64,000 nt of DNA from Cladopsammia gracilis (lineage: Eukaryota; Cnidaria; Anthozoa; Scleractinia; Dendrophylliidae), in contig JAJGOT010000051.1 in assembly GCA_022457155.1 (NCBI GenBank), forward strand, positions 1,567,501 to 1,631,500. The letters run 5' to 3'. Shown here one piece after another: positions 10,166 through 22,200 of this stretch (positions are counted from its first letter, which is position 1; every line of letters begins with the position of its first letter). The position numbers were made by a program, and so were the translations under genes. The notes beneath the pieces are model-generated. The model ran no database searches, was not told the origin of the DNA, and was given only the letters and a program-made list of their open reading frames with translations.

Positions 10166-12909
10166 AATAATATGATTACGAAATTAAATAAAATAAATTG
10201 GCACTTTTACACTCTATGTTTTTTACCACTGAAAGAAAACAAAGTTCTGGTAGTCTAAAGGAAGATCTCTGTAACAGGCGATTGTGTTCTAAAAATGAGA
10301 TTTTTCTTACTTCACACACCACACTTCCCGCTCTCTCCTCCTCCCTCCCCCTCCCACAATGGCTCGTGGAAGGCATGACGCACATGACACCTGTTTTGTA
10401 ATCCTTAAGTATCCAACTAATCAATAATATTCTATAGACTTTAAAGAGCCGAGCGCGAAAGGTGAATTTATGTTCGAAGCGTGCTGAAGTTTCATTGCGT
10501 TTATACTTGTAGCCACTTATTTGTTATTTTAAGGGCAGCTGTGGTGTTGGTTAGTTGTCAGAACAGCGTATGTCTATTTTTGCGATAATAGGGTTTGCCG
10601 ATTGCGTGAAAGATGAAGGTTCAGATTGCACATATGGCATGTTATAGTTAGTCAATATGCTAACTATAATAACGTTTTCGCATTACTTTTTTTTTTGTGC
10701 TAAGAAATTGGAGAATGTTTAAATGGGTTTATTAAATGCTTTGTGATGTATAATATTTTTTTGAAAGTTGTTTATTTGCGGGTGGGCCGAAGTATCTACG
10801 CGTTTTCCGGTTTAAGATTACCGGTTTACCTTTGTTTTAAATGGAATAATTAGGTACTTGTCAATGGTTGTTGAAGAAATGATTTAATTTTGTTGTGTGT
10901 TTGTATTCAAGGGATCTCAATAGATTAAGGCGAGCAGAAGAGGCGTTATTTTTTTTTAAGCTTTTCAGGTGAACGCGACAGACGATTGCGAAGCGCGAGA
11001 TGAGCGGGGAGCGCGAGGGGAGAAAAAGTGATATTTCTCTGCACACGCTTGTTTGGATATGTTAAATCGACATCGCATTTATTGATTATTATTAAAGCGT
11101 GGTTTTCATGTAACTGTAATGACCTTGTAACTGCGGTAAGGCAAATTGGTAGTAGCACTAGGATATACTGGCCGTAGTTGTAGAGTGGAATGCGTAGCCT
11201 GCAGAATAGGCGTTATTTTGTTAAGCGTTTCAGGCGAGCGGAAGGAGATCTGATCTTTTAATGATAAAACTTGAGTGACATGTTTTTAAAAAGACAGGTG
11301 GTGTAGCGATATGATGGGTAACAATATGCGGTGAAAATGGCTTTGGACTGTTCGTCTTCTAGTTTGTATGAAATTGTTATTTCGTAGACGGGTATACAGT
11401 TTTTGTTGCAGTTGGAAAGTTTTGAATCTTGCTGAATGACTATACAATAGTTATTACTTGGATGCGTAATAATTAAGAAACAGCTGTCATGAGCGTCATT
11501 GTTACTGTTACTAAGTGGAGATAAGCGATAAATTTTCTTGTTTTTTGGGGGTCTTCGAGTGCGTTTCATGAGTGCTTGGAGGAGGGGTGGGGGGGGGTAA
11601 GGGTCGTTCGTGAAGTAAGAAAGATGTGATGTTTACAAGAGAATAGCGTCTTACAGAGACGTTCGTTTAGACTACGAGCAGTTTCTTTTCTTTGAGTGTT
11701 AAACAATATAGAGTATCAAAGCGGCAATTTATTTGATTTAATTTTATGGCTATGTTTTGGATTATAGAAAAAAATAGGAAATAGGGTGCAGATAGGCTGT
11801 TAGTGAGACGGTGGGGTTTTCTGAGTAAATTTCTTAAGAGTAGTGTAAAAATAGCATGATTGAACTTGTAAGTTAGATGCGTTGCTATAGAGCGATTTTT
11901 TTAGCACAACTTAGCAAAGGATATAACGTGCCGTTGTCGGTCTTTTTTTAAGCGAAGATTTGCGTGTTAAACGTTGATAACAAATGTGCATGTGAGATTT
12001 CTCAGCTTCGTCGAGCGCGAAAAGTTGACTCGTTTAACTTTAAGCGAGTTGACTTTAAACGAATCGTAAAATTAACTCTTTTCACGAGATTTCACTTTGA
12101 CATTCGTTAAGCGACATAAAAAATCGCTCCTCGCTGTTCATCATACCGGGTAGACAACGTATAGCAGAACCCTGGAGGAGGACTCGCATATGTGGTTGGG
12201 TGGGGGTGCCCGTCGTATCTTTTAGGGGTTAAAATTAGGGGATCTAGGTATCTTTTAGAATATATGATTAAAAAAAACTCATTTTCCCAGAAAATGGTAT
12301 CTTTTAGTGTGTTCAGGGTTTCACTTTTTTTCCTGACGAGCACCTCCGCTTGACGACTTATAGGAGTCCCCCCCTCCCTCCGGGAGCAGAATATTCTTAC
12401 CAATTTTTCTTTTCACGATATTTCCGGTTGTCACTCGCTAAGCGACTTAAAAGGCAGAGCAAAATAGCATGTTCTTTTGAGAACAAGTCATATCTAGAAT
12501 ATTTGATGTCACTTTTAACGTGATTAGTAATAAGAGTGGTGTTAATTAGCTCCACGCAGCTATCAAATGTACTGAATAGGACAGCCTCTGACTCAGTTAA
12601 ACTTCCCATATGACTAAAAAAAAAATTGCCGGATTGACCCCTTTCATAAAATAGAAGTCCGTATAAAGGTGAATATTTTAAGTTCGTTTACCTACAGGTT
12701 GCAACTAATTTGATTGAACCTGCACTTGGCACCGGTAGCATAGTATTGGCTGACCCGTGTACTTTCGCTTTTGTGCTATTTTAAAACAATTAATAATTGC
12801 TATTATAGTTTCATGTGTAACAGTACGCAAAAGACGCAAAAATTTAAGCCATTGAAGGCTTGCCGCAATTCCATTCAACCTTCATCATTATAAGCCAAAA
12901 AATCAACAC
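10166..12909. other. Gene-free stretch with degraded repeats
   Basis: I see no supported gene. Two related short repeats containing AGGCGTTATTTT, AAGC and TTTCAGG lie at about 10930-10990 and 11190-11245. A GC-rich repeat with many CTTTTAG strings lies at about 12160-12390 and ends in CCCCCCTCCCTCC. At 12450-12475 a fragment containing GGCAGAGCAAAATAGCATG matches part of the Polinton B TIR. Confidence 0.4.
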
Positions 12910-14090
12910 AACTATGACATGTTTACCATACTATTGCACAATCAAACCGCTTGGCCAATCATAATGCAGAACGTAGCTAATACAGGAAATCGCCTGCTGC
13001 TGCTCTCTGAGTTGACCTCTGATACGCTTGGTTAATTGCACGCTTACTTGTAACTCTAAAGTTTTCTTTCCACCAGTGATCGAGTGCATTGTTATTTAGA
13101 AGTTGCTGAAACCAATTCTGTGGTCGTGGAAATACCCAAGCCCTCCTTGGCGGCGAGCAAGTTCGTGGCGAGCTCCTAAATGTAAATAAAACGCCGACAA
13201 ACCTTGAAGATAGCGTAGTTGAAGGCGTCTTCTTCGGTGTCTTCTCGCAAAAAAAAAAACTGCCGGATTGTTATATTTATCGAATGATAAGCAGGAGAAT
13301 GACTGAAATTAAACTTACAAGATCTCGATTCGTGTCATCCATGTCGATCTGTACGTTTTCGCGCGTAAACTGCAGTGTCAGTGAACTCATATCTTATTAT
13401 ATTTTACCCTGGGGAGTCTTTTACTGTGTAACCGCATCCCCAAGAGTAAGATGAAACCTGAGATAAACCGAACCCAAGCCATTAACCCTTGGGAAGGCCC
13501 CAAACCCAAGGTGTGTGTAACCACAACTCAATAGAAAAAAACGCAAAGATCATGCTATTTTGCTCTGCCATACCGCTCATATTAACACACAAACTTTCCT
13601 GTCCCATTTAACTTTCTTATAACCTCTCCATTAGTAAAATACACCGTGAAATTCTCAAACTACGTTTCCCAAGAAAACGCATTTAACCTATTTTTACCCT
13701 TTTAAAGTAGCTATAATGGCTTTACGACAAATGATTGAAACTGATAGGTAACGCGAGATATCGAAATTTAACAAGGACTAATACCTTTGCGGTAACGTAA
13801 TGTGAGATATGACAAGTTCATCACAAGTTCTGACATCCCAATACCCTAGGGAAATTAACAATAGGTCCGGGGGTGCTCCCCAAACATTTTAGTGGCAGTA
13901 TGTGACGCCCTTCTTGAAATCCTAACCGCTTTAACCAACCATATCCTCAATGCCCTAATATAGCTTCTATAAAGAACGAACAAGAAACCCCCCCGGACAA
14001 AAGTCCACAAAATTTTGTTAACAACTTTTGTCCCTTTTTAGTACTCGACTCCGAAATCTCGCTTAATGCGCAAGCGCATTAACGAGATAA
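12910..14090. repeat. Left terminal inverted repeat of Polinton B, interrupted by about 585 bp
   Basis: The segment 13538-14090 is the reverse complement of about 25706-26264 with moderate divergence. Shared blocks include GGCAGAGCAAAATAGCATG, AAGAAAACGCATTT, ACGACAAATGATTGAAA, TGACATCCCAATACCCTAGG and ATCTCGCTTAATGCGC (one base may differ). Homology to the right TIR resumes at about 12910-12951 (CATACTATTGCA, CTATGAC), so about 585 bp (12952-13537) were inserted. Polinton TIRs of several hundred bp are normal. The exact outer ends and target duplication could not be fixed. Confidence 0.78.
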
Positions 14091-14095
14091 AAAGG

Positions 14096-17000
14096 ATGAA
14101 TTCAACCAATTTAAATAACTTATCATATAACGAACTTATGAAAATAGCTAAAAATAAAACTAAAGAGGAAACAAAAAATTAAAGAAGAACGAAAGAGACA
14201 AAAATTGATTGAATGTATTAATAATAAGAAGTAATTGAAAAATTAAAACGGAAACCAAAACATAAACTAAAACAGAAAAATAAACCTAAACCAAAGAAAA
14301 TTAAAACATTTGATGATTATTTTCTTGAATGTATAAAAAACAAAACAATTCCTCAAGACACACCAAAATATTTAAGGAAAGCTCTTGAAAGAGCAATAAA
14401 AGAATATCAAGTTGGAATCACACTAAAAAAATCTGCTCTTGATAATTTTAGTGAAAAGTATGTTATAAAAGGAAAACCAAAAATTTTACCTAAAGATTAT
14501 TTTAAGGAAAAAGCTTCACAATTAAAAGCTTTTCTTAGAAATCATAGAAATATTAAAGTTAGAATGATAATGGTTTGTTTAATGGGTAAAATAATTTTTG
14601 ATAAGTGGATACCAATAGAGATAAAAGATAAAGCTTATTTTCAGTCTGAAACATATACTTATCTTGAAGGTACAGATGTTAAAGAAATTCTGTTTAAAAT
14701 AATCAAAGAAATTCTTAATAATATTTTAATCTATTAAAGAAATGGTTCAGGTTGGTATTTTAAAGAGGTGTTATCATTAGAAATTCATACTATAGATTAC
14801 AAACCTTTGAAAGGTTCATCATATATTAAACTTCCTGATTTTATTTCAAAAAAGAAAGCGATAATTAACTTAGAAAATAAAAAGGATGACAAATGTTTCA
14901 TGTGGTGTACTTTAAGATACTTACATCAACCTAAATATAGACATCCTCAAAGGATAACAGATTAAAACAATATGAAAATGATCTTAATTTCAAAGGTATA
15001 GATTTTCCAGTAAAATTGATAGATATAAAAAAGTTTGAAAAACAAAATTCAAATCTTCCAGGAATAAATGTATTTTCAATTAATGACTATAATAAATTTT
15101 ATCCTTTAAGAATGAATGATAAAGATTGTCAGAATACAATTGATTTATTTTTGTTTGAAAAAGATGGAAAATCACATCATTCACTTATTAAAAATTTTTC
15201 AAGATTAATAAGTTCACAAGTAAGTAAAGATACTTCAAGAAAAAAATATTATTGTAAAAAATGTTTATCTCATTTTACAAAAGAGGAATTATTAAATAAA
15301 CATATTACATATTGCTGCATTAATGAAACAGTTGCAGTAAAAATGCCTCCTAAGAACTCTTTTATCTTATTTAAAAATCATTATAAAAAATTGCCTTTAC
15401 CTTTTGTTGTTTATGCTGATTTTGAGTGTTTCACAAAACCAATGAATAATTGTGAACCAGATCCAAATAATTCTTTCACAATGGAATATCAAAAACATGA
15501 ACCTTGTGGATTTTGTCTTTATATTAAACCATTAGATGGTATAGATATTCAAATAGAACCAAATCCACTAATTTATACAAAGAAAACAGAAGATGAAGAT
15601 ATTTCATTAATATTTATAAAAAAATTAAAAAATATTACTAAATCAATATATAAAAATCTTTATAAATTTCCAAAGAAAATGATATTTACAGATGAAAATA
15701 GACAAGATTTTATTAATTCATCTGTTTGTCATATTTGTGAAAACGAATTCCAAAAAGATGATAAGAAGGTTAGAGATCATTGTCATTTTACTGGTAAATA
15801 TAGAGGTGCTGCTCATAACAGTTGTAATCTAAATTGTAGAAAACCTTTATTACTTCCAGTAATATTTCATAATCTTCAAGGTTATGATTCACATCTCTTC
15901 ATTAAACAATTAGCAAAAATCAGTAAAGGTGATTTATCATGTATTCCAACAACAGAAGAGAAATATATATCATTTTCTAAGAAAATAAAAGTTGATGAAT
16001 ATAAATCAAAAAAGTATCATTAAATTTTGATATTCGTTTTATTGATTCATTTAAATTCATGCAAACTTCTTTAGCAAATCTTGTTTCAAATTTACAACCT
16101 GAAGATTTTCTTAATATAAAAAAAGTATATAATAAAATTGAATTGTCAACAAGAAAAGGAGTTTATCCATATGATTATGTTACTTCAATAGATAAATTTC
16201 AAAAAACACAATTACCAACAAAATCATAGTTTTATTCAAAACTAAATGATGAAGATATTTCAGACTCTGATTATAATCATGCACTAAAAGTATGGTCAGA
16301 ATTCAATTGTCAAACACTTCAAGATTATCATGATTTATATCTTAAATCAGATGTATTATTTCAGCTGATGTTTTTGAAAACTTTCGTAAAACTTGTTTAA
16401 AACATTATAAATTAGACCCAGCACATTATTTCACATCACCTGGATTAGCCTGGGATGCTTGTCTTAAAGAAACGAAACAAAGACTTTAATTATTACATGA
16501 TTATGATATGTTAATGATGTTTGAAAAAGGAATTAGAGGTGGTATAACTTATATATCAAAAAGATATTCAGAAGCAAATAATAAATATATGAAAAATTAT
16601 GATCCTGAAAAAGAATCAAATTTTTTTTCATATTTAGATGCTAATAATTTAAATGGTTGGTCTATGATTCAAAAACTTCCTACTCATGGTTTTAAATGGA
16701 TGAAAGATGAAAAACTAACAAAAGAAAATGTAATTAAACTTTTAGAAAGTGAATTACAAATCAAGGTTATATATTTGAAGTTGAACTTGAATATCCAAAG
16801 AAATTATGGGATGAACATGATTATCCACTTGCTGTAGAGAAGTTAGATTTTGATGGAGTTAAAAAACTTGTTGGAACTTTTTATAAAAAAAGAAATATGT
16901 TATACATTATAAAAATCTTAGACAATGTCTTGAACTTGGACTTAAACTTAAAAAAGTACACAGAGGAATAAGAAGTATTCAATCAGAATGGATGAAACCT

Positions 17001-17832
17001 TATATAGAAAAGAATACAGAATTAAGAAAACAATCGAAAAATAGTTTTGAGAAAGACTTTTTTAAATTAATGAATAATTCAGTTTTTGGTAAAACAATTG
17101 TAAACATAAGAAAAAGACAAATTGTAACATTAATAGATAATAAAGAAAAAGCAAGCATATTATCATCAAAACCAAATTTTGATAGATCAACAATATTTGA
17201 TTCTCTTTTAATTGCAATTCATATGAAAAAGACAGAAATATTTTTTAATAAACCAATTTATGTTGGTCAAGCAATTCTTGATTTATCAAAATTACATATG
17301 TATGATTTTCATTATAATTATATTAGAAAGAAATATTGAAATAAAGCTGAATTATTATTTATAGATACAGATTCATTAATGTATGAAATTAAAACAGATG
17401 ATTTTTTATTGTGATATAAGAAAAGACATTAAGAAAAAGTTTGATACAAGTGATTATCCAGAAGATCATGAATCTGTAATTAAAACTGGTGTAAATAAAA
17501 AAATAATAGGAATGTTTAAGGATGAAGCTTGTGGAAAACAGATAACTCATTTTGTGGGATTAAGACCTAAACTTTATTCATTCAAATTTGAAAACGAAAA
17601 AGAAGAAAAGAAATGTAAAGGAATTAAAAAGAATGTGATTAAAAGGGAAATAACATTTGAAGATTATAAGAAATGTTTATTTTCAGAAAAAGAAGAAATG
17701 AGATCAATGAATATAATCAGATGTAAAGATCATGAAATTTACTCAATGAAAATGAATAAAGTAGCATTATCAGCAAATGATGATGAAAGGTTAATTTGTA
17801 AAAATAAAATTAATACTTTAGCATTAAGATAA
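14096..17832 (+). pseudogene. PolB: Polinton protein-primed DNA polymerase B, multiply frameshifted
   Basis: Coding starts at an ATG six bases or so inside the TIR and runs for about 1,240 codons in several frames. Visible parts in order are a lysine-rich N-terminal region, a C2H2 finger (YYCKKCLSHF..HITYC) and the exonuclease motif YADFECF. Next comes an HNH-like cysteine cluster (CHICENEF..DHCHFTGKYRGAAH), then exonuclease motif HNLQGYDSHLF. Polymerase motif A is near DANNLNGWSM, motif B near KLMNNSVFGKT and motif C is FIDTDSLMYE. This is the replicative polymerase of Polintons, which copies linear DNA from a protein primer. Breaks include stops near 14178, 14735, 14964, 16021, 16229, 16488 and 17337 and frameshifts near 16365, 16760, 16900 and 17400. 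It cannot make an intact enzyme. Confidence 0.9.
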
Positions 17833-17958
17833 AAAAATATTACTTTATTTTAAAAGATTTTTTAACTATTATTTCTCTTGAAGAATTTGATAAACTTTGT
17901 CAATATGAAAAATATTTAAATTTAAAAAAAGATTTGAAAAATAAAAAAACAAGTGATA

Positions 17959-18501
17959 ATGTTTACAAATGAAGAAATTGAATTTTATTTTTCAATCTTA
18001 AAGAAATATGAAAAATCATGTAAAAAGAAGAAAAAATCAAAATATGAACATGAAAATTGTAAACATAAAAATAAAGAGGTTATTGATTATTTAGAAATTT
18101 GTTGTGATTGTGGTCTTGAAATTCAAAGAATATTAAATCATGTTGGAGATATATCTCATTGGGAAAGATGTTGTTATAGAAAACAATCAGTCTATCATAG
18201 AAAATATTATTTATAGAAAAAGATTGAAGAAGTTCAGAAAAAGATTGATATTGAAAGTAATTATATTTCAAAGATTAATGAAATACTTTATCAAATTGAT
18301 AATGATAGAATAATCAAGAAAGTAAACGAAAAGTATAAAACAAAAAGAATTATCAATATTATTTTTATTATAAAAAAGATTTTAATTATTCTAGGTTATA
18401 AAAATGTTGATGAAAAGATACCATTAAAAATCTCAGAAGAAACAGAATATTTTTATAATATTTGGTGGGATTTTGTAAAAAAAAGAAATAAAATTATCTA
18501 A
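17959..18501 (+). pseudogene. Zinc-binding protein resembling poxvirus late transcription factor VLTF3, one in-frame stop
   Basis: From the ATG at 17959 the frame runs to a TAG at 18214-18216 and then stays open in the same frame to a TAA at 18499-18501, about 180 residues in all. The N-terminal half has a lysine-rich region and a likely metal site with CKH and CCDCG. Then comes a helical region with a YHRKYYL motif. The C-terminal half is long helices ending in SEETEYFYNIWWDFVKK. The Cys pairs followed by a Y-R-KY-Y segment and a C-terminal YxxWW motif recall the VLTF3-like proteins of nucleocytoplasmic large DNA viruses and some Polinton-like viruses, which switch on late genes. This is from pattern memory only. 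It sits directly behind PolB. Confidence 0.5.
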
Positions 18502-18541
18502 TGCATAAATAAAGAAATGAATAAAGATTCTGGATTGAAAA

Positions 18542-19136
18542 ATAGAAGAATTAGAAGAATTAGAAGAACTAGGAAATGACTTTTTTAAAAAAGAAGAAGA
18601 AACTAAAAAACTAAAACAAAAAAATAAAAAACTAAATGAAACGTTTCAAAAAAAACTAAATGAAACGTATCAAAAACTAAACCATAATGAAGAATATAAT
18701 GAAATTATTAAAAAAATAGATGAAGAAATAGAAGATGAAGAAAACGAAGAAGAAAAAGAAAAAGAAGGAAAAGTTACAAATGAAGAAATAATTATTGATT
18801 TATTAGAAGAAACTGATGATGAATTATTAAAAGAAATTGTAAATGAGAGAAGAAAATTAAAAAGACATCCTGTATGTTTTACATTTGAAGATGAAGTAAA
18901 TCAATTGAAAAGATTAATTAAAAATTATAAATTATCAAAAAAATTTAAAGATTTTATGTATTATCTTTTAGAGAGAGATGTAAAACGAGGATTAGATACT
19001 GTTGTATGTAATGAAAGTCATTATGATAAAAAAATTTCTTGATGGAGTTGATAAATATTTTGATAAATATTTTAATAGAGTTAGTAGTTTTGAAGAATAT
19101 GTAGATTATTACATGGATAAATTAAATTATCATTAA
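18542..19136 (+). pseudogene. Acidic coiled-coil protein of Polinton B, frameshifted near the end
   Basis: The frame from about 18542 is rich in Glu and Lys with heptad-like spacing (a long coiled coil), followed by a more globular part with HPVCFTFEDEV. It stops at a TGA at 19040-19042. In the next frame the pattern continues to a TAA at 19134-19136, so one indel in the run of seven A residues at 19028-19034 explains the break. No clear ATG is seen in frame near the start; the upstream ATG at 18518 is in another frame. The family is not recognised. It is the last gene of the plus-strand cluster and is followed by a hairpin. Confidence 0.55.
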
Positions 19137-19140
19137 TTTT

Positions 19141-19156
19141 AATACTTTTTAGTATT
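19141..19156 (+). terminator. Palindromic hairpin between convergent Polinton genes
   Basis: AATACTTTTTAGTATT is a perfect 6-base stem with a 4-base loop followed by a run of T. It begins four bases after the TAA at 19134-19136 and lies 26 bases before the end of the convergent minus-strand gene. Its position parallels the hairpin at 419-432. A role in 3'-end formation is inferred from giant virus and virophage precedent. Confidence 0.45.
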
Positions 19157-19181
19157 AATTTTTTTTTGCTGGAATTTATAA

Positions 19182-20959
19182 TTATTTCCATTCTTTTTTA
19201 TATTTCTTTTCCATTTTTATTGAAGTAGGTGTTAAATCAATCATTTCTTGATCTAAAAGCTTCATCTCTGATATAAACTTTTGATAATCAAACTCACCAC
19301 CTCTCATTGCAGTTCGTAAATTAGTCAATACTTTTTCATAAGTTGTAAATCCAAATTTAACCATATCTAATTTACCTTTGTAATTTTTACTCATGCGCGT
19401 AGCGGCATGAGGTAAGGTTTCGGCTCCGTTTTTCTTGTTACTCATGCGCGTAGCGGCATGAGGTAAGGTTTCGGCTCCGTTTTTCTTGTTATTACTCATG
19501 CGCGTAGCGGCATGAGTTATAAAATGGGCTCTGTTTTTCTTTTTTTTTATTATTATTATTATTTTTTTTTTTGGTGTCACGATTTTGCATGCAAATTTAT
19601 GCACGCATATTTTAAATTGGCACTTCCGGTTCATAGACTTCCTGTTTAGTGACTTCCGGCTACTCCCACTTCCGGTAAAACAGCGTTAGTGAAGTGTCAC
19701 GACAGCATCTCCTACAACCCTCCTTACATTACTAATGTTCATGTAAGGTATATATAAGACGTAGAACAATCACTGGCTTCATTGTGGTACAGCTTTCATG
19801 TCCACAACATTCAATAGTAAACAACGTGGTTTGCAGGAACGATGACTGAATGAAAGGAGTAACTCTTCTTCATATCGGACATCTTCTTATCATGTTTAAA
19901 ATATATCATAAAACTTTCGTACGCATGCGCATGAGTATAGGCTGCTTGCAGCCTCTTGTTTTTATTATTTTTATTTTTTGTGTCACGATTTTGCATGCAA
20001 ATTTATGCACGCATATTTTAAATTGTACACTTCCGGTTTATTGCTTTGCCACTACACTTCCTGTTTAGTAACTTCCGGCTACTCTCACTTCCGGTTAAAG
20101 AACGTTACTCAAGTGTCACGACAGCGTCTCCTACAACCCTACTTACATTAGCAATGTTCATGTTTGGTATATATAAGACTTAGAAGAATCATTCCCTTCA
20201 TTGTGGTACAGCCTTCATTTCCAAAACAATCAAAAGTAAACAACGTGGTTTGCAGGAACGATGACTGAACGAAAAGAGTACTCTTCGCCCTGTCGGGCAT
20301 CTTCTTATCATGTTTATCTATGTTTATTTATGTTTATCATGTTTAAAATATATTATAAAACTAACTTACGCATGCGCATGAGTAAAGGCTGCTAGGAGCC
20401 TCTTGTTATTATTTTAATTATTATTATTTTTATTTTTTGTGTCACGATTTTGCATGCAAATTTATGCACGCATATTTTAAATTGTACACTTCCGGTTCAT
20501 AGCTTTGCCACTACACTTCCTGTTTAGTGACTTTCGGCTACTCTCACTTCCGATAAAAGAGCGTTACTCAAGTGTCACAACAGCGTCTCCTACAACCCTA
20601 CTCACATTAGCAATGTTCATGTTTGGTATATATAAGACTAAGAAGAATCATTCCCTTCATTGTGGTACAGCCTTCATTTCCAAAACAATCAATAGTAAAC
20701 AACGTGGTTTGCAGGAACGATGACTGAATGAAAGGAGTACTCTTCGCCAGTCGGACATCTTCTTATCATGTTTAAAATATATCATGAAACTAACTTACGC
20801 ATGCGCATGAGTATAGGCTGCTAGGAGCCTCTTGTTCATTTCATGAAATGTTTTTAAAAGTATTCCAGCTGTTGTTAATACACCTAGGAGAATAGGGTTT
20901 AAGGTTATTCCACCTGTGATAATACCGACTGAAGCTAGTGAAACAGAGAGGATATTCAT
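19182..20959 (-). pseudogene. Polinton gene split by a 1.4-kb tandem array
   Basis: The 5' part (20959-20837) reads MNILSVSLASVGIITGG and on through a hydrophobic glycine-rich segment to TFHEMN. The 3' part (19389-19182) reads NYKGKLDMVKFGFTTYEK and on through a charged helical region to KKEWK. Together they fit one small membrane-associated protein type that I recall next to other late genes in cnidarian Polintons: an N-terminal hydrophobic segment, then a helical tail. Function unknown. The two parts are separated by the array at 19390-20836. The apparent 150-residue frame over the 3' part is extended by reading into the repeats and should not be taken as the native N terminus. Confidence 0.55.
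19390..20836. repeat. Tandem array inside a Polinton gene: three 50-bp and three 400-460-bp units
   Basis: Short units containing CTCATGCGCGTAGCGGCATG start at about 19391, 19441 and 19496. Long units start TGTCACGATTTTGCATGC at 19575, 19981 and 20440. Each long unit has three or four CTTCC(G/T)G strings, a TATATAAG box, an AACGATGACTGAA string and a terminal hairpin (GGCTGCTTGCAGCC in the first unit). Both unit types contain CATGCGC beside CTTGTT. Unit two is longer because of short internal duplications of the TTTATCATGTTTA type. I do not recognise the family. Confidence 0.8.
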
Positions 20960-21148
20960 AATATAATTTATTTTTTTGTATTTATTTTGACTTTTTTATA
21001 TATATCCATGTTTTTTTATGGTAAAAAGAGTATAAATCTTTTATTTGTTGGATTTTCTCAGGATTTAAAGTTGAAGCTATATGATTGAATTCGAATATAT
21101 CTTTTTGTTGTGTGTTTTTATTCATTAATGATTTCATTCTTTTAATGT

Positions 21149-21757
21149 TCATTTTATTATATAATTATAAAAAAATATCATTGTAATTGAAATAATAAGC
21201 AAAAAAACACCATTATCTTGTGTAATGTTTTGATTTGTACCTTTTTTATAAATCTCAATCCATAATACATTATGTTTTAATAGTGAAATACCACTGATAA
21301 AATATTGTCTCCGAATATTTTCTGTTGATCTTATTATTTGTCTGTTTGATGTTTGTCCATTACTATTTATTTTTAAAGTGATTTGATAATCATTACTGGT
21401 TTGTCCATAAAAATAACAAGTAATCTCTTTCAAACGGCAATTATAAGGTATTATTTGAAAAGGAGTTATATTATTTAAAAATATACGATTATGATGTTTA
21501 GTTTTATTACAATAACCAGTAATGAAAAATGAGGAATTAATAAAGTGATTATTCATTTCAATATTTGTCTGCATTACCATGTCTCCATTTTCAAAAATAA
21601 AGGGTGCATCATACACACTTGAATCAACATCTGCTACATAATTTTTAACACCATAAATTATAAGATGTGCATGTCCTTGATTACGCATTTCAGATGTTCC
21701 TTGACATTTTAAATCTAAATATATATACTCAGGTGGTGAAATACGATATTTATGCAT
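21149..21757 (-). CDS. Unidentified 202-residue Polinton-associated protein
   Basis: An open minus-strand frame starting MHKYRISPPEYIYLDLKCQ. The middle contains FENGDMVMQTNIEMNNHFIN and a run of beta-strand-like segments. The extreme C terminus is hydrophobic (ISITMIFFYNYIIK). The IYLDL opening and the NGDMVMQTDIEMN-type motif recur in cnidarian Polinton gene sets as I remember them. The likely role is a structural or accessory late protein, but this is not shown. The gene is undisturbed, unlike most of this element, and is followed leftward by the split gene. Confidence 0.5.
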   Translation of the reverse strand: MHKYRISPPEYIYLDLKCQGTSEMRNQGHAHLIIYGVKNYVADVDSSVYDAPFIFENGDMVMQTNIEMNNHFINSSFFITGYCNKTKHHNRIFLNNITPFQIIPYNCRLKEITCYFYGQTSNDYQITLKINSNGQTSNRQIIRSTENIRRQYFISGISLLKHNVLWIEIYKKGTNQNITQDNGVFLLIISITMIFFYNYIIK

Positions 21758-22200
21758 GTGAATAATTGATCTTGTATAATTAGAAAATTGTTTTGTTGAT
21801 TGTTGATGTTCACTTTACTTGTAAAGTATAGTTAACTACAAGAGCTTAGCATTATGGACTGTCAACTTATCTTGGCCACAGAGGCGCTATTTAATCGACA
21901 TACGTGTTACAAACATTCCAATGAACTTGATATCCAAATAATGGATGCTATCAACGGCATTATCTTGGCATCTTTATCAGCACTTAGTGCCCATGTCAAT
22001 CGTTCTTATCACTTACAATTGCATGCTTACACTTTATTCTAATGTTACCAGTGTAGCCATCTGTGGCATATCAGGTCTCCAATGAACAGTACTTATGTGC
22101 ATGTGCTTTTTTATACACCAGTCTTTGTACTAGTAGCACGCTAGACACGCTATCTATTTTCCCTTGTAAGTTCGTTCCTTTTTTTTCACTGGACCGAAGC

